Source: Solen grandis (Eukaryota; Mollusca; Bivalvia; Adapedonta; Solenidae). From it: DNA of 64,000 bases. The notes below the pieces were generated by a model. It worked only from the letters and a program-made list of their open reading frames with translations. It was not told where the DNA came from and made no database searches. Below are positions 25,001-37,000 of this stretch, one piece after another (the stretch's first letter is position 1; each line of letters opens with the position of its first letter). The DNA is taken from positions 54,470,361-54,534,360 of the forward strand of contig CM037790.1 in assembly GCA_021229015.1 (NCBI GenBank), given 5' to 3'. A program made the translations under genes and the position numbers.

Positions 25001-28000
25001 GGTTTAAAATATATGCCATAAAATTTACAATGGACCATTTGGAACACATCGAAAATACCAAATCTGAGAGGAAGAAAAAAAGAATAACTAGATTTAATTC
25101 GTGGAAACGAATGATAGGACTTTCTGTTAACATTTTCAAATGTAAAGATTAATACCGTTAGAAGTAATTAATATTAAATTACCTACCTTTTACTTTTTTT
25201 TCGTATTTTTAACTTTGCGAAATAAGCCATTTGGCAAAAATAAATAAATTAATCTTTATTTTGATATCGCTTTCTTATAACTTGACAAATTTTAGTATTC
25301 TATGTACCAGCCGCGGGAATAAATCGTAAATGCTACCATGCAATAGAATTGTCTACGCTTGTAGCCTCGTGAGTTAAATTTCAATAACGCTTGTACATAC
25401 GGTCAAGGCAACAGTATTATATAAAGTTCCCCCATTTGGCCGTTTTAGCTAACGGACAAATTAGCTTGTAGCCTCTTGAACGGATGACGTGTGTTGATCA
25501 TTTTGTTTCAAATGTCTACATTTATACACGCTCATGGTATCTTAAGCTGGCAATTAAATTACATTGTACTATAACCTATATTTTTACATAGCTTATTATT
25601 CATCATAAATTTGGAATATGGCTTGTACAACAATTATCGCTTGATGTAACAATAAGGTCGCAATAAGGTGCAATGTTTCAACACCGGTGGGAATGACCTA
25701 TGTCAAAATGCTCAAGAAACTATGGGAAACGCATGGCTGCAACTGATATGTATAAGTAACGTAAATAAAATGATCTGACACACCATTAAATTATTGTCAG
25801 CAATTGCTTATCTAGAAATATCAATATGATGCAAGTTAAAAGTTCTTTGCAATTTATATGACTAATAAATATGCTTCAATTAAGGTAAAAGCGAAAGTAG
25901 GATATTTTACGAAAATGCTTACAATTAGGTTTGAATTCGTATTTTTGATGTAACTTCCTTATACTTTCAATTTCAAAACTCTAGGTAGCAAAATAATCAT
26001 CTTAAAATTCTCTACATATCACTTGCTTAATGTGTGTACTTATTTTTTTTAAAAAAAATTGACATAACGACATAATTAAATTCTACATGTTTTAAATTCT
26101 TATTTTTGATGTTACTTCCTTATACTGTAATTTCAATTCAGGTACCAAAATTCACTACATTTCACACGCTTTATATATTGGAATATTTTCAATATTTTTT
26201 AGATACAAGCTGTTGTTAAACCTCGGGAAAACTGCAAGAATCACCAAAGCTATATGCACGAATTTCGTTTTTTATATATATATATATTGCCATTACTCCA
26301 TGAATCTTTGGTCAATCGTTAATCTTTAAGCATCAAAACAACGGCCAACCATTGCTCTACAAATAATATTCATCATCATAGTTTCGAAAATCAAAGGTTT
26401 TCGAGATATAAACTGTTAACCGCACTAAGGGTAACCGAATTTCATTCTTCCGCCGTAACACAACTGATTCAACCCCGATCATCAAAAAACTAAATATCTT
26501 CTGAAAGATCTTTCTAAGCACTACAAATTATACACAAAGTGTCTCGATAGAATATTTAAAGTTTTTGAGATATTTAAGGACGAAGAAAAACTCGATAATT
26601 GATATATGACCTTGACCTGTAAATTTTCCGAAAACGGAAGTGACACTTCTCCATAGAATGTAATGCTGCATCTTCAGTCAAAATTTCAAGCAAATCATTC
26701 AAACAATAAAGCATTCAGAGCTTCAACGGTTTAGTTTAAAACGAAAAGTTTCTTAGCATTCTGAAGTCATATGACATAAAATGACATTCATCCTCACAGA
26801 ATGTAAACATTTGAGGCTTATAATCTGTCCAAATATCAGCTTTCTAACTTACAAAGAAGCGATTTTATAGGTATTTCAAATTTGACGTCAAATGCGAATC
26901 TTGGATTCTCCATGAAATCATTACATTATCGAATTTAGAAAAACTGGGATGCACAAATGGAGCCTAACATACACTTTCTGTGAAAGTTTGATGAAAATCG
27001 GTACAGAAATAATGCCTGTAGACCGTCGACAAACTTTTGTAGACAACGTCAATTGTGACGTCATATGACGGCAGAGGCATATTAAAATCATTAAAATCAA
27101 AGTTTCCGCATCTGCTGTATATACCATTGAATTTTAATCGTCCTTGGACCATTGCAACATATAGAAATTAACGCGTAAAAAACAAGAAAAAAAAAACTAG
27201 ATTTCATTCGTTGATTCGAATGATAGGACTTTCTGCTACATTTGTCAAACACTATATGCAAAAAAAGTAAAATGATATCAAATTCCTGCCTAAAACATGC
27301 TTTTGTATGGCCATAACTTCCATAAACTTTGGAAAATAAGCCGTTTAATCTGAATATGGCAAAAAGTAAAAGAAAATCTTTATATATATATATAAATTTC
27401 ATTTAAATAAATTGACCTATTTCTATAATCTATGCACCAAAACAAATTTATTCAAAATGTCTACAACTTCGTTTTTTACATAATTCGGTCTACCTTAATA
27501 GGGTTTCAAGATATAAGATATGGTGACCTTGAACTTAACATTTTTCCGGAAATGGAAATGACATTGTTCCAAGGGATCAAATGCTGCACCTTCAGTAACT
27601 ATTCATGCAAGTCAAATAAAAAATAAAGCCTACAGGCTTTAAAAACCGTTTCATTTCAATAATAAAAAAAACAACAACTTTGAACTTAAGATGTCACATG
27701 ACGTCATATGACGTTCATCTTCTCAGAATGCAAAGACTCCATAGAGACATATATTCAGTCCCAATATTAACTTTTTTACTCATCTGGAAGCGATTTTATA
27801 CGTATTTTAAATTTGACGTCAATGGTTTGAATCTTGGATTCGCCATAAAAACTAAGTCTTTTTTGAATTGGGAAAACTTACATCTGGATGCATAACTACA
27901 ACATAACATTCACATTCTGAGAAATTTTGATGAAAATCAGTCCGAAAATAATGGCTGTAGATCACGTACAAACTTTTGTAGACAACGTTAAGTTTGTCTT

Positions 28001-31000
28001 CATATAACGTCATAGACAAAAGAAAATCAATAAAATGTAATATTCATTATCTCAAATATATCTCATTCGTTTTTCATGCCCTAGGGACCTTTGGAACATA
28101 TTGACGCGTAGATATAAGAATTTTTTTTGAACTTATGACGTCATATGAGGTCAAATGACGTTCTTTTTTAGAGACTAATATTCAGTCCAAATATCAACTT
28201 TCTAACTCATCTGGAAACGATTTTATACATATTTTGAAATTTGACGTCAATAGTTCGAATCTTAGTTTCGCCATAAAACTTAAGTCTTTTTTTAAATTTG
28301 GAAAAACGGACACCGGGATGAATAACTAAAACGTAACATACACATTCTGTGAAATTTTGATGAAAATCGGTCCAGAAATAATAAAAAGCAGTAGGCAGAA
28401 AGTCCTAATTAGATGCATACTTTGGACAAATAACTTTGTTATGAAATTATATTTGATGTCGTAAGAACTAATTTTATGATCACACCATACTTTAAGAAAA
28501 AAAACAATGAAGTAAAGAGTTGAATGGTCAGGTTCTAGTTTATGGTGATTACCTCAAGGTTCATAAAGCACTTTTAAGGGGTATTTAATTTCAGACTGAT
28601 AAAAACAATTCTGTCGATTAACATATATATCATTAGACTTGTGATCTTTTACGAAATGACTAAAGACAGATACCAATAAAGTGTAATGTTAAAATACATT
28701 GGTATTGCCAAATGGTGTTTATAATGTAACATATTTTTTCTTTGCATTCCTTTATGCATATATCAGATTTTTTTTAAACACTTGCCGAAGTTAACTTATT
28801 TACATCGCTGTTTTTGTCCGCTTATTTTCTTGAAAACATTGTAAAGCACACAGTCCATAATTAATTTTTATTTCCTATCAAACAAAACAATGATTAATTA
28901 TTGTTATTCACAAAATGTCATAGTTCCCATATTGGAGAAAAAAACAACAAAAAACAAAACAAAACAAAACAAACAAACAAACAAACAAAAAAATGTCACA
29001 TGTGTAGTGGGTGGAATTACAACCAACACCAGATATAGTGGTAAGTATCCCCGCCTGTCACGCGGGAGACCGGGGTTCGATTCCCCGTCGGGGGAGCCGA
29101 TTTGTAGTGGGTGGAATTACAACCAACATCAGCGGTAGTTCGATATTAATTTGACGGTTGTAAACCAGAAATGGTATTAAACCAAAAATGGTATTAAACC
29201 AGAAACTTAAAATATAATTAAAACATTTCGTTAGACATAGTTTACGGACACAAAGTAAAAATAAATACGAAGTCAATCGAGGATTCTACAAATCATCGCG
29301 AGGAATAAATTACTTGGAAAATTCATATTTAAATCACTTTAGTACAAATATAAACTTACCAGGCACGTCTAAATAAAGTTACATTTATATATAGAAAATG
29401 CTCAAAGGTAAGAGCGACATAATGTCTAACAGAATATATCTAACAATCAACTTGCGTCGACGGTGATCGATCGGTGAATGATTAGTAAGAAAGACGGAGG
29501 CTTATGAGCGGGAAAAAGGGACAAAGGGGCAGGGCCAACCAATCAGGGTATTTCCTTAAAGTAGAACACTCACTCAACCAGTTTACATACGGACTCACTC
29601 AAGACATGGTCACTCTCTTGGACAATAATAGACATGTACAAACGCAGAGTAAACAAGGACATGAGTACTTACAAGACACTACAATACAGAGGGACAAAAC
29701 TGCACCTTGCTACACATGCTTGCATAATGTGGGTTGCGTTCTCCAGGAGACATTACAGAATTATACCGATCTCGCGGAAGAACGTAACAGCATCAAGACC
29801 CATATGCGTACTATGACCGTCAAAATCAGAGATGCCCTTGGTGATGACAAACTGATTGAGAAGCTTAAGAAATGCAGTAAATACATTTGAGTCCATCCAG
29901 CCGTTCAGTCTGTGGTTATAAATGGCCTCCTGAAACCCAACCAAAACATCTTCTCTAAAACGCGACCTGGGGTACACAATAAACGGGGCGTGCATTAATA
30001 GTTATTTGGCTTTTTTTACCAGGCATAATCTGATAAATATGTTTAGCATGTAATCTTTCGTAAAGACTGGTTTGGGGCCAGGTCGGGTATGGTCCTCTGT
30101 GTTCAAATTTAATGCCCATGTTGTAAGCGTTATTTCTATATTTTATTATCATCTTTACTTTTCTTTATTTATGACAAAATTCAAGCATATTAGAAATAAT
30201 AAGGTATGGAAAATGGTCACATGTTTACAATGGTATTTGCACGCACAGTTTTGATCATGTAACAATGAATAATAAGTTCATTTTAAATATAAAATCAAAT
30301 ATGAACTTATAAAATGTTGATTTCAAAGTTGGCGACAATTGACCGAGAAAATATCTTTGCACCTTTTGAGACAACAACAACGATCATTTGTCCAAATTTA
30401 ATGACGAAATTTCTTTTTTATCTTTGCTCGCCTATATTAATATGAAATGTAAATAAATGAGCAACAGTAATGTACATAAAATAGCCATACATAACCAATG
30501 ATATATTTATGCTCTATGTAAGTCATGTAACAACGATTTGTATGTTGTTGTTGTATTGGGGTTTACCTCGCTGCGATAGTATTTCAATCATGTAGCGACG
30601 TCCAGCTAATTACAGGTGGAGGAAGACCCCGAGTACACTGAGGTACCCGGGTAGAACCACTGACCTACCGCAAGCCAGCTGGAAGTCTTCCTTACATGAA
30701 AAATCCGAAGTCCCTACCGGGATTCGAACCCACAGCGGTGAGGGGCTGAGAGATTTGTAGTCCACGACTGTAACCGCTCGGCCACGGTGGCCCCAACGAT
30801 TTGTATGAATCTGTAATATATAAATATATCCGATATACATAAAAGGGGACAGATTAAATGCAAAGTTAAATATACTTTAAGGATAATTACAATAATGATA
30901 TCCTGAAAATATTGATTCAAAAAATAAATTATAACTGAATCAATTTGCTATGATAAAGGAGCAGCTTCTGCATTTAATGCAGACATTGCGACAGCGGGTC

Positions 31001-34000
31001 TACCCGAAACAGTGACTTTGCCAACAACTGACCATAAAGATATGGACACACCGTTTGGGACAGGTAAAATGATTACTGTTTTCATATTTAATGTCCTATT
31101 GTGAGCTTAAATTATATTCTTCATCTTTGCGTGTCTATATTTATATCTAACATGAACATATCAGCAATAATAAAATATGGACACTGGCAATACCTGGCCA
31201 ATAATATTTGTAAAGTTTGAGTCAGGTATCAAAAGTTATATGTCCAAATAAGATAAAGTAAAAAACAATTTTGAACTAATACAATGCGGATATCCTTTTT
31301 GCACCTCAATATACTTCAATAATATTCACACAAAAAATGTGTTCATGAAAATATTGGTTTATTGCTATGATAAAGGGGCATATTCTTCATCCAATGCCGA
31401 CATTGAGGAATTCGATCTAAACGAGAAAATGACGTCAACTTACACAGATAAGATTTACGCACCGTTTGAGACAGGTAACACTGATAACTGTGTTTAAAGT
31501 CCATGGCATAAGCTTAATTTCTATTCTTTATCTATTAATATATATATATTCCAAATTATATCATTTGTCAATAGCTTGGGACAAATTAAATACAGATTTC
31601 AAATTTGAAATGTTCATGAAAATATTTACTAGGAAAATATATATAACTAAATCGTAATGCTAAATTTATCGTGAACATTATTGTGTTACTTCAACAGAAA
31701 CATAAATGAAAACTCTTATTTGCTTTATGCAGTCAGTTGCATATGTTTGAGAAAATCTCACGTGTTCCTCCAAAGTAGATAAAATTTATAATAAAATCTT
31801 TTATATTGAAATTAAAACATAAACTTTTTTTTCAGCAGATAAAATACGTCGTGTTGCAGCAACCGAGTTAAAGGAGCCAGTGTTAAGCGGTTTTATTAAA
31901 GAAAGAACAGGTGATGTTTGATAATGATAATATTTAGGAGAAAACAAACGTACGTTTGACCATCACGATTATTAACAATAGAATTTAAAAGCAAGTATCG
32001 TTTGTAAATACAGATGAGCAGTTGTTTCAACTACCATTCTCCGATCAGAAATAAAATCCAACAGTTACATCATTCCGCTTTAAAGGGTGATCACAAATAT
32101 GTTAAATTTGTACTTTTATAGCAGCCTTGCGGAGGGAAAAATTTAAAGTCTATATACTTCTATATAATATTTGTATTAGGATTGATTTTACTCTAGCATC
32201 AGCATTTATGAATCATACTTCTTTACATTTAAGACCAAAGTGAGGAGGATATAATACTGTAAACCAGGAAATCATTTCGCGCATTTAAAGTTAGCGAATT
32301 TCGCGGTCGGATTATTTCCGCAACAGTAAAAAGCCGCAAATCAGCATCTCCTGCCATAAAGACGAGACATTAAGTCGCTAAAAGAAGTTTGACTTAATTT
32401 AGATTACATGTTTTTGTATACGTATGTTATTTCCGTTGTTTGTGGACGGGTGTGAATTTCATCAGCTGAAAGCAAATGGAAGTGTTATAAATTGCACACA
32501 ATGTGTTTTTGTGTGCATTCTTTACTGTAAAATTCTATACTTGACATAGGTGTCGATACACATTCTAGAACATGCCACCACAAATTATTATTGTATTTAT
32601 CAGGCTATAAACTTCAGCATGATGTGTGAGTAATGTTGAATAAAGCGGATGTGATGTGTATGTAATTATGTATTTATGCATGTATGTATTTTCCTTAAAA
32701 ACTGTGTAGAAAAAATAATCGTTAAGTGTTTTGGAATGCCGTGCCATGCTATTCAATGAATACATTTTCTTCGTAGCGTGTATTGTTTCGCGGAAAGTAT
32801 TACGCCGCGAATATGCCTGGACGCATAAAAATGTCCTGCTTTACAGTATTTCAACTAAGAATGGTGTATAAATGACTAGTAGTAATAAATATCAAAATAA
32901 AATGATTATATTCAATTTTAGGTAGATAGATAGATAGATTTTATTTGGCAGATATGCATTGGCATGGACAATTTATAAAACAAGCACATATAAAATTGTT
33001 ATATGTTGATAAATTATATCCATGTCAAGCACACCAACACCAAGGACGACACAAAAAAGAGTAAATAACTCTTATTTCCATTGTGGTCCTTTGTGTTGGT
33101 GGCTTGACATAGAGAGGCAATGTATTAATTAAATGCTATAGTAAAACAAAAATACATAAACTATACACAACGACAGATGACCAATTAACAAACTCATAAG
33201 GTGGACTGACTAATATAGGAATGTAATTGGCAAAGTGACAACAGTGTAACAGTAAAATATTACTTATAATTTTCATTGAAATTGAAGTGGCCTATTATAC
33301 TTAGATAAAAATATCGTTTGCAAAATATAATTAAAAAAAAAAAAATCTTACAAGTACATTAATAAATTATTCAAAATAAATTTTGATAAAATTATGTTTT
33401 TATTATAATCAAATATGATGTAAAATACTTCAATACCTTAATTTAACATAAACAAGTTTAAACCTAAGAAAATAATAATAGATATTACAAAAATATAAAC
33501 ATCACAGTAAAAAAAAAATGTAACATCAAATTATGCTGATCACATAATAAATCATGAAGAATTTAAATATCACAGGTAGAATTACAATGATCACAGTTGA
33601 TGAAATAATCTTAACTTTATTATTATAATAAAAGAAATAAAAAAAATAAAAAATAAATAAATAATAATAATTACAAAAATTTAAATATCACATAATAACT
33701 TATGAGAATCACAGATTAAATTATGAGAATCACAGACTAAAGAGAGAAAATTAAACAATAATTGTTACTTTAAAATATTTATCATTACTTCATTAAGATA
33801 ATTGATACAAATAAGAAAATTAGGACAGTGTATCTAAAAAGTACCTCTTACTGCTTGTTTAAAAGATGAAAATTTGGTGATACATAAACTAAAGAGAGAA
33901 AATTAAACAATAATTGTTACTTTAAAATATTTATCTTTATTTGAGAGTTGGTAACAAGTTCCATAACTTGGAACCCACAAAACTGAATGTTTTACAACCA

Positions 34001-37000
34001 AAGCTTTTAACTTTATGAAGAACATATGCACCATTTTTACTGAGCCTGGTATTGTATGAATGAATACTGTTTTGCTGAGTAAATTTAGACTGTAAATAAG
34101 TTGGGGATAACCCATGTTTGACTTTAAATACATGAGACAATGTAATACAGTCAACTCTTCTATAAACTGGAAGCCAACCTACAGACTTAAACTGGTCTTT
34201 GCCAATATGACATCTGGCATCCACGTCTAAAACAAATCTAATGAGCTTATTTTGAGTAATTTGGAACTTTTTTTGAAAACTTTTTGACAAACTAAAATAC
34301 CAAATAGAACAAGCATAATCAAAATGGCATTGAATTAATGAAGAAACAAGAAGTTTTTTTGTGTGCCTAGTCAAATAATCCTTTTTCCTGTAAAGAAACA
34401 TCAATTTAGAATTGGCCTTTTTTAAAATTGAATGAGCCATGTCATTAAATGATAATGTTTGATCCAAGGTTACACCAAGGTATTTTACTGATGAGGTATG
34501 TTTAATTAAAGAGTCATTACAAGTTATGTTGAGATTTCTATGGACCTTCAATTTGTGATTTGACCCAAAAAGTATTGATTCTGTTTTACCAAGGTGCAAA
34601 GATAATTTGTTGCCAATGAGCCAATTACTTACATTTTTTAAATCAGATGATAATAATGATTCAACCTTGGATTTATCCTTATCAGCAACTAATATGGCTG
34701 AATCATCAGCATATAACAAAAGTTTACTACTGACCACTGATGACATGTCATTCACATATATTAAAAACAGAAGAGGGCCAAGTAAAGAGCCCTGAGGCAC
34801 GCCACAAGTAACTGGGGAAGCTGTTGAGTATGTTCCAGAAACATCAACAAGTTGGCGCCTATCTGAGAGATAAGAGTTAAACCACCTTACAATGTCGTTG
34901 CTAAATCCACAAGCTTTAAGTTTCATGAGAAGAATTGAGTGATCTACAGTGTCAAATGCTTTTTGTAAGTCCAAAAGTACCATACCAACAATATTACCTT
35001 TATCCATTTCAAAACGTATGTAGTCAGTTAGATAAATCAAACATGAGTCAGTGGAAAATCCGCTTCTAAATCCCGATTGAAATTCATACAATAAATTCTT
35101 CTCTTTCAGGAAAGATTCAACTTGGTCATAAACAACCTTTTCAAGTATTTTAGAAATAATATTTAAAACTGATACAGGGCGGTAATTTCCAACATTAGTT
35201 TTATCATTCTTTTTAAAAAGGGAACAACTCTAGCTGATTTCAGATCATCAAAGTGGGTATTCAAAGTACAGTGCCGTCGGTTCGAATATTAAACTACATG
35301 TAGGACTAGCAAATAGGTTCTCGTTAAGATAGTTCGCAAACGTCAGCTTCAAACATAATTTGTATATTACTTATTTATCACCTTACAGGAAACGGTTTTG
35401 CAAGGTGACTTTTCATTCTGTAAACCAATATCCTATAAAGTATCGCTACTAAAGAGAAGGTCTCGAGCTCAATTCAATTTTGGTAATATCGTTTAATGAT
35501 CTTGGCATTTTAATGTTTAGCAAGTATATTGGTGGCAAGGAAGATATTGCAGGTCAGCAAATGTGCTCGATAAAGAATTACAACACAAAAAAAAATATTT
35601 GACTATTTTTACATAGCTATCAATAATTCATTCAACTGCAGTGTTCATAATGTATCCATACTTATATCTAGTAATATAAAATCATGCTTACACAATAACC
35701 GAATACAATAATTATGTTTGTCCCAAGAGCATTTATAGCAATATCATAAAACCACCATTTTTCTTTTTTGTTCTTTTAGGCATATTCGGTTTGTTCAAGA
35801 CTCGCTGGTGTGTGATACAGAACGGAACATTCTTCATTTTCACTAAACAGTCTGACAAAACACAGAAGAAAGCCTTTAAATTATCAGGTATCTGAAGAAA
35901 ATGTTGCTGTATAAAGAGCAACATTATGATTGGGTGTTATTCTTTTTTTTACTTACCCTGATATTTTATTTATATAATATTAAATATAATATGACGGAAT
36001 TAATCAATTATCATTTGAAAATTTGTTGAAGTAATACATATACTTTATATAGAAATTCAGGCAAGTTTACCATATAAATATCAAAAGATACATATGCCAC
36101 AATGATTTAACAATTACATTTGTATTTATTGGTATTGGAGTATTGTCAGACTTTATTCGGCTCTTAATATGACCTTTTTTAAAAAGAAAATCATTATTTC
36201 TGTGTCATTTATATAAAACCATAATTTATTTATTTTAATTTATTTACGGGTACAACAAATTTAATTGACATTATGGAACAAACTGAGCTTCCATTCAAAA
36301 CATGTTTCATGCGATCCCTTTCCTTGTTTGACTTTAGCATTTTAAAAGAATACAGAATACGTATTACTTGTAATCAACTAAGGCTGGTGTAAGTTTGTGC
36401 ATAGATCGGAATGAAAAACAAGCTCGAATTTACAGAGAGTTGATTTTTTATTCACGCTTATCACATACACGACATTATAAGCATTCCTGTGTTAACTTTT
36501 CGCTGTCCTCTATTAAAGGCTACAAGTTCAGAAATACCCCACCTTTCTCTAGATGGAAGAAAGAGAAAGACCTTTGTTTTGACCTATTCCGAGAAGATTC
36601 AAAACATATTTATCAGGTAAAATTATTTGTTTCATTATCGATGATTGTTAGGATCACTGGTTTTCATTTATATTAGTACTGTCCGTCCATCCGAAAAGTT
36701 GTGACAATCATTGATCCGAAAGTATTATCCGAGATTGAAGATTGATGAATATCGGCAAAGGTGTTTATCTTTACTTCTATTTGTTTGTGCACAAGGTGGC
36801 TTTCAAAGACGTATATTATTAACTAGTAAACGATAAGTAATGTTTGGTCTTTGAACACTTTGTATGGGCTGATTTTATTGTGAGGTTATGTGGAATTATC
36901 GACATATTTGTGAATTTCGTGTTGTTACTGTTGCTTTTTCAATCCAAGTTGATGAAAGTTGATAAAACTGACAATGTAATTGTGTTCTCAGCTGAGTGTA

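Larger units (their letters stand above)
30085..31560 (+). repeat. tandem segmental duplication around a short exon (about four copies)
   Basis: A 400-680-bp genomic unit is repeated. Its intron part (TTTAATG-CC-ATGTTGTAAGC..., then AATAATAAGGTATGG-type text) is recognisable after about 30100, 30395, 31075 and 31485. Its exon part is intact at 30959-31063 and 31376-31474 and decayed at about 30350-30380. All intact copies share the acceptor word TGCTATGATAAAG and the ending ACCGTTTGRGACAG|GT. This is exon duplication caught at several stages of decay. Confidence 0.7.
32922..35235 (-). mobile_element. 5'-truncated non-LTR retrotransposon (CR1/L2/Jockey-type)
   Basis: The minus-strand element runs from about 35235 down to a (CTAT)n tail near 32922-32940 (plus-strand TAGATAGATAGATAGATT). 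The RT frame at 35091-33937 is intact for 384 codons. It can be extended upstream to about 35160-35215, where the typical N-Y-R-P-V-S motif is seen, before a one-base frameshift near the TTTTTAAAAAG run. The endonuclease and ORF1 are missing (5' truncation). The short tandem tail instead of poly-A, and the RT type, point to the CR1/L2/Jockey group. It sits in the intron between the first two PH exons. Confidence 0.85.
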
